A program made the translations under genes and the position numbers. 64,000 nt of DNA, taken from assembly GCF_000247815.1 (NCBI RefSeq), contig NC_021700.1, positions 21,716,746 through 21,780,745 of the forward strand, read 5' to 3'. The notes under the pieces were generated by a model that was given only the letters and a program-made list of their open reading frames with translations, had not been told where the DNA came from and ran no database searches. The stretch's first letter is position 1, and every line of letters begins with the position of its first letter. Shown here in pieces: positions 41,064-52,034 of this stretch. This stretch comes from Ficedula albicollis (Eukaryota; Chordata; Aves; Passeriformes; Muscicapidae).

Positions 41064-41620
41064 TGTCTAGCTGGGCTTCGACCTCAGAAGAAATGAAGCA
41101 CTGCATGAAGAGGTAATGTACCTGGAGAAGACAGGGCCACATATATCTCTCTGTAGCAATGGGGAGCAAAGTGGCACACACCCCCTTTTGCATCCGGAGA
41201 TTGCTTTATTGTAGAAACCACACCCTTTTCATACCTTTAATTGCCACCCGACATAACCGAAACCAAACCGAGGCCTAACAGGACTTAACAAAAGCAGGGC
41301 ACCCATTGGCTGGCACAGCTGCAGTGCCGCTGTCCCCGTGCCCTTCCACCCAATCAGTTTCCTCTTCATTTGCTGTCCCTGTGCCCTTCCACCCAATCAG
41401 CTTCCTGCTCATTCGCTGTCCACGTGTTCTTCCACCCAATCAGCTTCCTGCTCATTCGCTGTCCACGGTTCCTCCAGCCAATCACAATCTCACTCCCGGC
41501 TGTCACTCAGCTGATTCCCTCCTCACAGCTGCCGCTCACTCCCCAACCCAATTCCAGCCCTCCAGCTGTGCCTTCCCCATGGGGCCTTCCGGGCAGCGTA
41601 AACCCTCAACCCCTGTAACA
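41064..41620 (-). mobile_element. Endogenous retrovirus LTR (solo), minus strand, with U3 repeats
   Basis: Read on the minus strand the element starts TGTTACAGGGGTTGAGGG at 41620 and ends CCAGCTAGACA at 41064, so it has TG...CA ends 557 bp apart. U3 holds 43-bp tandem repeats with CCAAT motifs. These are followed by an AT-rich ATTAAAGGTATGAAAAGG (TATA-like) and ACAATAAAGCAATC (poly-A signal), then about 150 bp of R-U5. The flanking sequences ATTATA at 41057-41062 and 41621-41626 match as a six-base target duplication if one extra base is allowed at the left end, which fits class II (ERVK-like) integration. No internal viral sequence adjoins it. A 120-codon plus-strand reading frame over it runs antisense to the LTR and is not a gene. 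Confidence 0.8.
41330..41485 (-). repeat. 43-bp tandem repeats in LTR U3, about 3.6 copies, each with a CCAAT motif
   Basis: Units begin at CTGTCC at 41330, 41373, 41416 and 41459, an exact 43-bp spacing. Each contains CTTCCACCCAATCAG or a variant; the fourth, partial unit has CCAGCCAATCAC. Direct repeats in U3 are typical enhancer repeats of retroviruses, and CCAAT motifs bind NF-Y-type factors. The second and third units are almost identical, showing recent unit expansion. Confidence 0.88.
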
Positions 41621-42003
41621 ATTATAACCCCACAGCCTACATCTCTCCATCTCAGGCAGCTACAGTAGGAAAGTCCTTACCCATCCCCGCAGTTCTACAG
41701 TCTCAAATGGAGTAAAATTCAGCATCTTTTATTGAAAGCATTGAACCAGCTTGCTCTGGTTATGGTTTGGCCTAAGTGTCAAATTATAGCAGAAGCAAAA
41801 AAAATCTGTGTTTATTATAGCTCTTTGGAGTTTATTAAAAACAATTAGAAATGCCCCAAAAGTCAGTAACTATTCCAGTAAATGTGGTTTTAATAAATTT
41901 TTTTGTGCTTATCTTTTTGAAGAGACTTAACAACTCAGGATTTTGACTGTTTCTTATATTTTACAGCTTAAATGGTCCTTATGGAAGAAGAGTTTTCTGT
42001 GGT

Positions 42004-42130
42004 ATCAGGGAATCACCTAGGGAGAATTATCTAGGATGGAGAAGAATTTTGAGATCCAAGAGTCCAATCCATGACCTAACACCACCTTGTCAACTCAACT
42101 ATGGAAGTGCCACATCCAGTTTTTTCAGTA
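42004..42130 (-). mobile_element. CR1 LINE 3'-end fragment
   Basis: The plus strand holds GGGAATCACCTAGGGAGAA, then GAGATCCAAGAGTCCAATCC, ATGACCTAACACCACCTTGT and GAAGTGCCACATCCAGT, the reverse complement of a CR1 3' UTR of the subfamily also seen at 43.3 kb (which has ATGACCTCACACCACCTTAT). It is diverged and short. Confidence 0.72.
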
Positions 42131-43292
42131 GAAAATTTGTCACATACGGTATTACAAACAAAACAGACTGACTTTTTTCAATGAAGTATTTGGTGGATTG
42201 AGGAGATTAAAAAGTTCACTGCAACCCTGCAAATAGACAAATATGGAAACAGAAGAGAAAACCTGATGCTTAAAATATGTCAGAGTAGGAAACATGCTTA
42301 GAGAAAATGGCTTCAAAGCAATTGTATAATGGATTTATGACTACACAGACAACCCTTTTTGGAACTGCAGACTCCTCAAGCATTCCAATGAAGATACAGC
42401 CTATATATGGTGAATTCAAGTATACTACCACTACCAAGTATATTACCTTTGCTTTTCTTACTTGTTTTTGTGAAATCCAGAGGGTCTTCTGACAGTTGCG
42501 TGAACATTAAAACAAAGTGAATAGAATCATGTGCTACTGGACTGTTTAACTGGTTTTGGAGCTAGGGATTTTCTCAACATGCACAAGATCTCTTAGCTAT
42601 TAGTGAAATATTTTTATTTCTAATTTCAATATTAGTGGAAATATTTCTTTTTCGTAGTGGGATATGTAATAGTAATGTTAATTTTCATTGAGCCAGTGCA
42701 TTTAATGTTAATTTTATTTTAACCTTTTCATAAATGCTTTACAGCATTGGAAGAATACTCATGACCCAGCATAACTAGTTAGAATTTCAATGTGACTAAA
42801 TACTATTTCTTCTTAAGCTATGAGGTTCTGCCCTGTTTTGTGTTGAAAAAATACAATATAGTCTTTGCCTAGATATGTATGTTATGTGTATGTTATGTGT
42901 ATGTATGTGTATCTGTGTATGTTATGTGGACATGGGCAATTCCAGCTTCTTTATCATAGCTGTGATAATTAAAAGTTGCAGAAATACATGTAGCTTCCTT
43001 TCCAAAAATGAGTAAGTAGCACTTAAAAGTAACACACAGAAGTCACAGTGGCCAAGTTCAAGACTGTGTAACCCCCTAAACCACCAGATAACTGAACATG
43101 CAACCACAGCTGTAATGCAAAAGGGCATTATTGTGTCCTGTGGATCCTAATTCTGGTGATACCCAGTAGCCACACACATTAAATTAATTCCAGAATGGTT
43201 ATTTAATTACAACTCAGAAGAGAGCCAATGGTTGCTGATTGCTGAGTACATTGGCTTGAACCACTACCAGCAAAGTTTAACGATAGCAATTG
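42131..43292. other. No gene; contains a TATGT-type microsatellite
   Basis: At about 42874-42930 the sequence repeats TATGT/TATGTG units imperfectly. The rest has no recognisable feature; reading frames are under 70 codons. Confidence 0.55.
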
Positions 43293-44370
43293 CAGAATCA
43301 CAGAATCAAGTTGGTTGAAAAAGACCTTGGAGATCAAATCCATCCTATGACCTCACACCACCTTATGCAATATACCATGGCACAGAGTGACACGTCTAAC
43401 CTTTCTGGAACACCTCGAGGGACAGTGAATCCACCACCTCCCTCGGCAGCCCATTCCAGTGCCCAATCCCTCTTTCTGTGAAGAATTTCTTTCTAGTGTC
43501 TAGCCCAAACTTCCCCTGGCTCAGCTTAAGGCTATGTCCTCTTGTTCAGCCAGTGGTGGCCTGGGAGAAGAGACCAACCCCCACCTGGCTACAGCCTCCT
43601 TCCAGGCAGGTGCAGGGAGTGGTAAGGGCTCCCCTCAGCCTCCTTTTCTCCAGATAAACAATCCCAGCTCCCTCAGCTGCTCCTCACAGCACTGCTGCTC
43701 CAGACCCTTCAGCAGCCTTGCTGCCCTCCTCTGGATGCATTCCAGCCCCTCAGCATTCTCCCTAAATTGAGGGAGCAGCACTGAACACAGGACTCAAGGT
43801 GTGGCCTCACAGTGCCCAGCACAGGGGGACAATCCCTGCCCTGCTCCTGCTGCCCACACCATTGCTGATCCAGGCCAGGATGCCATTGCCCTTCTTGGCC
43901 CCCTGGGCACACCCTGGCTCATGTCCAGCTGCTGCCACCAGCACCCCCAGGTCCCTTTCTGCCTGGCTGCTGCCCAGCCACTCTGCCCCAGCCTGTGGCA
44001 CTGCAGGGGATTGCTGTGGCCAAAGTGCAGGGCCTGGCACTTGCTCTTGTTAAACTCACGTTGTTGGACTCGGCCCGTCTCTCCAGCCTGTCCAGGCACC
44101 TCTGCAGAGCCCTGCTGGCTTCCAGCAGATCAACACTCACACCCAACTTGGTGTCATCCGCTAAACTGCTGTGGTAGACTCAATCCCCTCATCCAGACCA
44201 TTAGAAAATGTACTACACAGGGCTGGGCCCAGCACAGACCCCTGAGGGACACCACTGGTGACTGATCCCCAGCTGCATTCAGCACCATTCACCACTCTCT
44301 GGGCCCAGCCAACCAGCCTGGTCTTAACCCAGTGAAAAATATGTACACTGAATGCCATGTTTCTGCTGAG
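43293..44370 (-). mobile_element. CR1 LINE, 3' half of ORF2 plus 3' UTR
   Basis: On the plus strand the element begins GCAGAATCACAGAATCAAG (the tail) and runs through ATCCCTCTTTCTGTGAAGAA, CTTCTCCAGATAAACAATCC and CACTGAACACAGGACTCAAG to the RT region. On the minus strand, 44406-44161 encodes [16 protein letters not shown] and LDEGIEST, the conserved CR1 RT sequence before the catalytic FADD box. After a frameshift the adjacent minus-strand sequence reads ADDT and then VSVDLLEASRALQRCLDRLE. The frame breaks several times, so no active enzyme could be made. It is the best-preserved CR1 in the window and is probably a bird-specific subfamily. Its 5' continuation is interrupted (next entries). 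Confidence 0.92.
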
Positions 44371-44908
44371 CCTGCTGTGAATCAAATTAAACTGTGTGCA
44401 CTGCATGGTCTGAATTAGTAACCTTCACTACTTAACCTTCATGTGGGCCTTCAATTTCTTTTGGCACAGAAATGCAGGACTACAAGTATTTTGACCCTGA
44501 TAATAAAAAGTGTAAACTCTTAGTCGTAAAATAGATGGATATTCATCTTGTGTCGAGAGAGACATGTGGTCCTATTGTAAGAAATTTTGAAATATGCAAA
44601 AGAAGAGAGCCATTCTGTCCCCTTCCAGTTACTATGATTTCTCACTAGAACTGTCAAAAATTACAAATTACTTATTAGAGATAAAAATTATTTTAATAAA
44701 TATAAATTAGTTAGAAAGACATGTGCACTGCAATGACCTTATCAATTACCTCAAAATACTCTAGCATTTCACTTGTTCTACCTTTCTTGTGTGTCTCTTA
44801 AGCTCCTATTAGAAGCACTGCATTGCAAAGGATGCCATGTAACAGCACAATAAAAGCCCCATTTATGCCAATAAAGCTGGCGAAATGTAATAGAAATGTA
44901 ATAATCTT
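44371..44908. other. Non-CR1 sequence separating two CR1 parts
   Basis: About 540 bp of AT-rich sequence with no CR1 similarity lies exactly where roughly 110 codons of the CR1 reverse-transcriptase core should be. I recognise no termini, tail or target duplication in it. It could be original flanking DNA between two separate CR1 insertions, or a replacement that accompanied a deletion. Confidence 0.6.
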
Positions 44909-45725
44909 CCCAAGCACAGAGGTGAGGCTGACAGTTCATTAATTTCCAGGCTTCTCGTTTCTTGCCTTTTTAAAGATGGGCACCATGTTTCCCCTTTTTC
45001 AGTCACTTGGGACTTGCCCATGACTTTTCAAACATCATGGACAGTGGCTTGGAAACTACATCAGCCTGTTCCCTCAGCACCCTGGGATGGATCTTGTCAG
45101 GTCCCATAAGCTTATGTATGTTCAGATTCCTCGGGCTGGCACACACTGGATCTTCTCTTATAATGGGTGGGACTTTGCTCTCCCAGTCTTTGCTCTCCTG
45201 CTGTCAGTCCACTTGAAGGTATGAGAAGAGATTTTACCACTGAGGACTGAGGCAAAAATATTAGTAAGTACCTCAGGCCTCTCCTCCATTGTTATAAACT
45301 TAACAGCTTTGTTTATCAGAGGCCTCCTTTGGCCTCCCTTTTCTGGTTAATGCACCTGTAGAAGCCATTCCATCCTTTGTGCCCCTTGCCAAGTTCAGTT
45401 CCGGCCTTGCCGCGGGCTTCCTTACCCTAACCTTACACAACCAAACTTCTCTTTACCCTTGTTAGGTTTTCCGTCCTAGTTTCCACCATGCATTTGTTTC
45501 TTTTCCCCTAGTTTTACCAGCAATTTCCTACAGCCATGCCAGTCTCTTGCCTTCCTGGCCTAATTTCCTGCTCTGGGAATCTCCAGCTCTTGCACTCTGT
45601 GGAGGACCTTCTTATAAGAATTACCAGTTGTGCTCCACACCCTTGCCCCTGAAGGCAATCTCACAGGGATCCTGTTGATGATCTCCTTGAGGATACAGAA
45701 GCTTGGTATCCTAAAGCTCAGGAAC
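44909..45725 (-). mobile_element. CR1 LINE, upstream ORF2 part (EN-RT linker and RT start)
   Basis: Reading the minus strand leftwards, the sequence has AGGCCTGAGGTACTTACT, CTTATGGGACCTGACAAGAT, GGGTGCTGAGGGAACAGG, CTGATGTAGTTTCCAAGCC, ACTGAAAAAGGGGAAACATG and CTGTCAGCCTCACCTCTGTG. These correspond to the CR1 ORF2 stretch of type '[17 protein letters not shown]' up to 'PVSLTSV'. It stops at that point and has no CR1 3' tail of its own. Orientation and order relative to 43293-44370 fit one original element. Stops and shifts prevent coding. Confidence 0.82.
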
Positions 45726-46060
45726 AATTTAACCTTTCATTTTTAATTATCTTTCTTTATAAAAAACTCCTTAGTCAACTTGGGGCTTTGCCTCAGGTGA
45801 CACCAAAACTGTGTATTCTGTATTTCCTCTATGCTAGTCAGTGCAGTCTGCTTTTAAGGTCATTTTAAGACTCAACATCCAGGGAAACAGCACTTACGTG
45901 TTTCACATCAGAAGGGGGCTGGTGAGGTCCCTTTAGAAATGGGAAGCGGCTATGGATGAGGTCTCTTTTGCTCCCTCTGGGCTGCTGAGGGGATTGCCTC
46001 TGGCAAGTCTCAGAGTTGCAGCCTGAGAAGCTGCACTTTGCAGTCCGAAACTGTTCCAGA
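45726..46060. other. No recognisable gene
   Basis: Between the CR1 part and the LTR-like element I see no clear feature. The last 180 bp could belong to either neighbour. Confidence 0.45.
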
Positions 46061-46824
46061 CCTTTTTTGCCACTCTGAACTGCCAGACTGGGCCTGCTCC
46101 TTTTTGGTGCTCGGCAGGAGCATTCCTCCTCCCACGCAGCGCAGCAGTGATTCGGAACCGCTCATTACATTAACTGCTTCCATTCGGCCCAAAAGGAAAC
46201 AGGGAGGCTGACGCTGCAGGTCTGGAGCTCCCCAGGCATGTCAGCACCTCCATGCGCCACCAGAACTGCTTCACAAGCTCCTTTTTTCTTTTCCAGGGAG
46301 AAGGTTTTGCTGAGGAGGGATAGGACCTGCAACTTGCTGCGAAGTTTCTTCCAGTGTTATTGGCAGCATTGGAGCCTTATGGACAAAAATAGTTTTTCTA
46401 GGGTTTTTTTTGTCCCTATCCCCGCATTGTTGAAGTAAGGGAGTCTTCTAGCCATGAGGTTCAGTTGCTGTCTTGTTTATTCCCCTTTGTTGTTTCTCTC
46501 TGCTGCATGGTCTGGAGAAGGGAGCGTTGCCACCCTCTTGTCTTTTTCTTCTGGCCCAGGCAGGTTACTGTACTGGCAACCCTCTTGGAGGGGGGGTTTC
46601 TCCACCATCTTGTTTCCTTTGTTCCCAAGGAGTCCACAAGACTCAGTACCATTGAATATAGTGATTATTGCTGATATTTTGGTTGTTGTTCTTTGTCTTT
46701 TTAGCAAACTGTTATCTATTCACTTATATCTTCTCACATGTCTCTCCTTATTGGTGGTTAAATCTGAGGGGGATGTAAGTAATTTTGGAGCTTTCACCGC
46801 GCATAATTGTCTTAAACTAAGGCA
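46061..46824 (+). mobile_element. Probable endogenous retrovirus LTR, boundaries uncertain
   Basis: The right end TTGTCTTAAACTAAGGCA closely parallels the end of the solo LTR at 7.1 kb (CTGTCCTTCAAACCAGGACA), and TTTAGCAAACTGTTATCT is like the segment before the 3' end of avian LTRs. The left part is GC-richer with CpGs (46100-46240), as in a U3 promoter. A start at TGCCACTCTGAAC (46068), preceded by TTTTT, would match TTTTT after the CA end, but this low-complexity match is weak evidence. A plus-strand reading frame of 147 codons (46454-46897) crosses the 3' boundary and is not a recognised protein. Confidence 0.42.
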
Positions 46825-49100
46825 TTTTTGTGGAAGATTAAGTAATAATTTGTTTGAGATTTGTTTTCAAATCATACTATATGTTAATATGGTATGACAC
46901 TACATACTTTAAAATTTCTGGTCTAATATATAAATTTTACAGTATTCAGAACTAAATGCTATCCCAAAATGCATGTTACTATTTAAATATACTCATTCTC
47001 CATGTAACAGAAAGAAAGGACAAACTTTAAGCTTAGAGCTTTTGATTCTATTTACACGTTTTAAATAATACCCTGGCTCATTCACATAGCCAAAACAGTT
47101 TGGCAAATCAAAATGAAACTATTATTTCAAGTTAGACAAGTAGCGATTGTGCATATTTTAGTATATCTATCCAACTACAGATCTGGATAAATGCTGTGAC
47201 TGTGAAAAGAACATTTGTAAATGAAAAAAAATTTGTTCAACAGAACTGTTGCAATAAGAAATTCATTCATTTGCAAAACACTCTCAGCATTATTTAACAT
47301 GTAACATCTTAACATCTTAGAAGATAATTAACACTCAAAGCAATTATTTTATATATAAAAAGACTGATTATGCATCAAGTTGCATCAAGAGTGGATTTCT
47401 TTTTTCTTTTTTCTCGACATGCACAAATATTTCTATGAGCCATCAGTAGCTGATGTTACATGAATGACAAAGTCTGTCACAGCAGGCACACCTACATATG
47501 TAACTCACTTCCTTATGCTTGCACAGAGACTTCTCAGAGGGGCAGAGGTGCGCAGTCACACCTGGCCAGCCTGAGGTCCTGGTGAAATCACAGTCAGCAA
47601 AGGGACAAACACTCTTCACTTCTACTGGCCCTCTCATCTCCAATAAACTTTCCAACCCCTGTTTTCTACACGGTAGAAAAGTTCAAGGATTACTTTACAG
47701 TGCCTGTCCTACATAAGATCTAATGAATTTAGCTTTAGTCATACACAACTCTAGTGTGTTTGCATTAACTCTGTTATGTAAAATATAGTGGTGGGTTAAT
47801 AGCAGGATAATTTCCCTATGGAAAAGAATTATGACTTTAACCCTCCTGGAGTCAGAATAAAATGCTGCAGGGATAAGAGACCTTATTATCATTAACTCCC
47901 TAAATCCTACCATAACAGATGAACTGAAAAATAGCTTATGTGCTTTGGATAAACTTTTCATTCAACATATTAACATGATCTAGGGTGGAAAGATATGTAC
48001 ATATTATCCTTTCTATGTCACCGACAATTATCATTTTTCTGGATGAAGTATTTAATCATTTGATTTGTCTGGAATTTCATTTTAAAAGTCATTAGTAAAT
48101 CCATCAGGACCTAGAGCTGTGTTAGAGTGATTGAATATCCTTATAAAGTTCCCCTATATTTGCCATCAGTTCTAATTATCACAGTAAAAGTATTTCAATG
48201 ACAGTAAAAAATGTAACACATCAAAATGCTTATAAATTGTTTTGAAAACTTGAAAACATTATTTTTGAATGAACAATGTGTGGCTGCTGAAAGAGCCTTT
48301 AAATCTGCTATTTAAGAAGTCACTGAACTTTTTGCTTAATTGTTGATTGCATTATTGGAAATAATTGGGTTTTTCTTTTCATTTTGATGAATGGCTAAGA
48401 CAGCTTACTTACCTTAGCATCTCACGAGTTTACTTCAGACTTTTTGGGTTGTATACCTGCAATATCAAAAGAACTTTAAAATAATTTAATAAGCTAATTA
48501 GTTTGAATGGGCCAGAATAAATTCTTAAATAATTGTACACAATCTGATGCCTTATTCACTAAAAAACAGTCTTGTGTTATAAGTTACAAGTCCAGTGCTT
48601 CTTGAGGTAGTATTTCTTTAATTCCCTTGCTCCATGGGTAACTTGAGGGCTGACATAACTCATAACCTTAATCCTTAGGATGAACGTAGAATTATACATT
48701 TTTGCCTGCTTTTTTCTGTGACTTTTTTTTACTGTAATACAAGAGTCTTTAAATTAATTTCTTATGGCAACAGTTCTATAACTGCAGCAGGTTTTATCTT
48801 CATTAAGGGTAAACAGAAGTTTCAACTGCTTGAGACACACTGAGTGGGTGAGCTTGGCTGAAGATGGAACAGGCCAATTTTCCAAAGGATGAAGGGCTAT
48901 TTAAAAGTTTCCAGTATATTTTTATGATTTAATTTCTTTTGAACAGCTTTGATTGAAATTTAGTTTGGTCTCTGAGAAAGAAATACAAAGGAAAAGAAAA
49001 TCTTTACATTTCTCCAGGCCTTTGAATAACAAATTATTTTGTTTCCAAACATCATTATAAAGTTGTATTTGAATGCTTTTGAGATACCTGAATGCAAACT
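46825..49100. other. No recognisable gene; possible old CR1 trace
   Basis: AT-rich DNA. Around 48050-48180 (CTGGAATTTCATTTTAAAAG, then AAATCCATCAGGACCTAGAG) there is a weak resemblance to the reverse complement of the CR1/L3 linker region seen at 15.1 kb and 45.1 kb. It is too diverged to list separately. Nothing else is supported. Confidence 0.45.
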
Positions 49101-49331
49101 GAAAAAAAGGAAATTTAGGCTAGATATTATGAAAAAATCTTTTAATGTGAAGGTGGTAAAATACTGAAGAGGTTGCCCACTGGCCTTGTGAATATATCTC
49201 TGGAAGAGTTCAAGGCCAGGTTGGAGGGAACTTTGAGCTACCTGGTCACACAGGAGGTGTCCTTGCCTATGGCAAGGGTGGTTGAGACTAGATGTTAATT
49301 CACACATTCTATGGTTCAATGATTCTATGAT
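49101..49331 (+). mobile_element. CR1 LINE 3'-end fragment, plus strand
   Basis: The sequence runs AAATTTAGGCTAGATATTAT, GAAGAGGTTGCCCACTGG, AGAGTTCAAGGCCAGGTTGG and ends TTCTATGGTTCAATGATTC followed by TATGAT, the CR1 3' UTR and its short tandem tail in the plus direction. About 230 bp remain. The copy is moderately diverged. Confidence 0.83.
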
Positions 49332-49389
49332 ACCTTCTTGTAGTACGGCAGAGTGATAAAGCAAAGTGCAGGTTTTTATTAAGCAAGAC

Positions 49390-49443
49390 AAAGCAGTAAA
49401 GGAACATAAAGCAGTAAAGGAACATAAAGAAGTAAAGGAACAT
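49390..49443. repeat. 18-bp minisatellite, three copies
   Basis: The unit AAAGCAGTAAAGGAACAT occurs at 49390, 49408 and 49426; the third copy has one change (AAAGAAG). The 18-bp unit keeps frame, so the 208-codon minus-strand reading frame through it shows a repeated CSFTAL motif, but nothing else suggests that the frame is expressed. Confidence 0.92.
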
Positions 49444-51964
49444 GAAGCAGAGTGTGTTTGTATTCTGGCTGCAGCAGGATACTGTCCTGTTCGCCCTGTA
49501 CCACCACAGCAGCGGGCTGGCTCAGCCCCTACTGTTCCCTGTCCTCCAGCATGGTGTTTCACAGCACCTCTTCCAGTTTCTTCCACAATTTAGATAGGCA
49601 CTGCACCATCCCCTCTTTTCTCCTCAGGCCAGCCAGGGCAGGATATTCACCGCATCCTTGAGCATCGCCTGAAAACAGGGGCACACTGAGGCTGCTAGGG
49701 AGACCTCAGCATGGTTATTGCTGAAGTTTGGAATGTTTTCCTGTGCAGCTACATTGCTATATCCTGCTGGATCCAGCCCACCATCCCCAGCCCCTGCTCT
49801 CTCCCTCCTGAATGGCCCACACCGAACTCTGTAGACCCCAGCCTGCCCCTTCTTGGATTCACACAGTTGTCAGTCTAGGGGGTGTGGGCTGCCACACGCA
49901 TTGCCCCATGTGGCAGTTCCAGCTGTTTACAGCCCAGCGTGTATGTTCCAGACAATTCACACTTTGCCACTGGCTTCTCAAGGGACGGATGCCAAGATGC
50001 TGCTGTCCAAGTCAGCCATGCTGCAGCACCTCAGGGAGCAGGTGTGGACAAAAGGACAGAGAAAACCATCTGGGCAGGAGCAGCAGGTGTGGACAAAAGG
50101 ACAGAGAAAACCAGAGGAGTGCAGGGCAAGAGGAAGAGTGAGAAAGGGTAGATGGACACCAAGACCAGTGGAGAGGGCAAGGTGTTCCAGCACTTGCTTC
50201 TTCCCTCTTTGCTTCCCCATTCCCAAATCAGGAATTTAAAACATTAGTTGGCAATAAATTGTTATATTACCCAAAGTTGGGTTCTATATTGCCCGTGACA
50301 GCAATTGGCAAAGCATCTCCCTGCCTGTATCTACACCCACGAGCTTCCTCACCCATGTTCCTGCAATTTTTGCCCACGTCCTGCTGTAGGGAGGGAGTGG
50401 CCAGGGCCTGGTGGTGAGGCTGGCAGCCACCCAGGGCCAGAATACCACAAACAAGAGCCTCCTAATGTGAGTGACCCAATACTAGGGGAAAAATCCTTGC
50501 ATAAAGCATTTGACCCTCACAGCTTTTGGGTCTCAACCCAGTTGTTTGATAGAAGCATGAATAGAGACTTGAGATTTTGCAGTCACCTGAAGGTGCCTGG
50601 TTATGGCCAAGGGGTCACAACCTCCCTATTTCCTGTGGCATTTTTGGCTCTCTCCCAGCTGAGATCCTACTCTTCTCTGTCCAACACTTTCTGCACTTAC
50701 TCATTGCACTCATTACCTTTGCACATTCTGCTCCAAACCATCCTCAGCTCTTCTTCCAGTCTCTGGTGTTTACAATTTCCATTCTTTTGTAATCCTGCTT
50801 CTTTAACTTCAGTCCAGTTTGAATCTTCATGCCCCAGGCTACATGTTTTCAGTAGCAAAGGCAATAAAACCACAGGAAAGACAACCCACAACAATTTTCA
50901 GCATTTAAAATTTTCACTAGTGTCTTTAAAAGCCTCTCTCAGGCTTTTTTATTCTTTTATACATGGTTGAATATCAGGCTCATTTCAGACAAACTGTAAA
51001 TAATTTTTTTTTATACACAAAAATGTTTTTACTCTATGAACTAAGGTAGATCTGTGATGAAACTAGGCAGCATTCTCATATGGATGGTAAAATCACATTC
51101 CTGACAGGAAGGTATTCCTCCCACCAAACATTGTCTCTTATTCTTAAGCATAAAAACACAGGAGCTTTGTATTGAGTCGCTGTGAGAATTTTAAGTGTGA
51201 TTAGACAGCACATTTCCTTTGATGAATTTCTTGAAATGGCTGACTTATTTTGGTTGAAAATTCAATAAATGCAAATCCATGCACCCCCAAAATAAAATAG
51301 CCTAACAATGACAACAAAAAACCCACACATGACTGATCGCAACCGCAGCTAGATTCTCATTATAGAAAACTTCAGTCTGAATGAGTGCAATTTTGCAAAA
51401 TTATAAGAAGCCAAGACTCTTGTGATAATGAAAGTATTGGATAACACCACTACTAAAAGTAGATCACAATACCTATCCGTAATTTTGATACATTTCTTAA
51501 ATGTTTGTATTGGCAAAGCTTAGGCCAGGACAGTGATTTGGACAGGAAGCTTTTCTGTTAATATATATAGTCTGAATGCTTTTATTTTATTATTATTTTA
51601 CTAAGGTCTGTGAATCAATCTTTCTGCTATTATACTTACTAATTACCTAGGAGAAAAGTGTCACTGGAGAAGCATGATCTTTCTACACTTAGTAAATGAA
51701 GACAAGTTTGCTTAAGCACTTCAAGTTTATTACATTATTACCATATGCAGGTTAGAAAGATGAAATGTCACATATGCAGAGATTATTTTAAGCACAAACA
51801 CAAATATTTATAGAGAGTCGCTTTGAACACAGAGAATAGCATTGAGAAGGTACTAATTTGATCTGTTGTTGACACCAAAACTGATGAATTATTAAATCAA
51901 GTGGCATTAATACATAAAAATCTGGGCTTGCTTTAACAGTCCTTATAATTTTCAAAATTTTTTT
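49444..51964. other. No recognisable gene; GC-richer patch with a short direct repeat
   Basis: From 49.45 to 50.45 kb the sequence is GC-richer than its surroundings and opens several overlapping frames (109, 128, 89 and 221 codons, the last at 50305-50970). They match nothing I know and overlap in competing frames, so I call none a gene. A 31-bp identical block GCAGGTGTGGACAAAAGGAC (start) occurs at 50038-50068 and 50083-50113, a 45-bp period. This patch may be an unrecognised repeat or part of a retroviral remnant. Confidence 0.45.
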
Positions 51965-52034
51965 TTATTATTATTACTATCATCATTATCATCATCATCA
52001 TCATCATTGTTATCATCATCGTCATCATCATCAT
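51965..52034. repeat. Trinucleotide-rich tract (TTA/TCA)n
   Basis: TTA units pass into TCA units with scattered TTA, TTG and TCG interruptions, for about 70 bases. It is an ordinary impure microsatellite. Confidence 0.9.

Noticed and set aside
41306..41668. 120-codon plus-strand frame with repeated sequence
   Set aside because: It is antisense over LTR U3 enhancer repeats, and the repeat pattern comes from the 43-bp DNA units.
43794..44265. Overlapping 75-154-codon frames as a host gene
   Set aside because: They lie in a CR1 copy; the minus-strand frames are pieces of its reverse transcriptase and the plus-strand ones are antisense openings.
50305..50970. 221-codon plus-strand frame as a novel gene
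   Set aside because: No family resemblance, competing open frames on both strands nearby, no splice or promoter context. I could not support it beyond chance.
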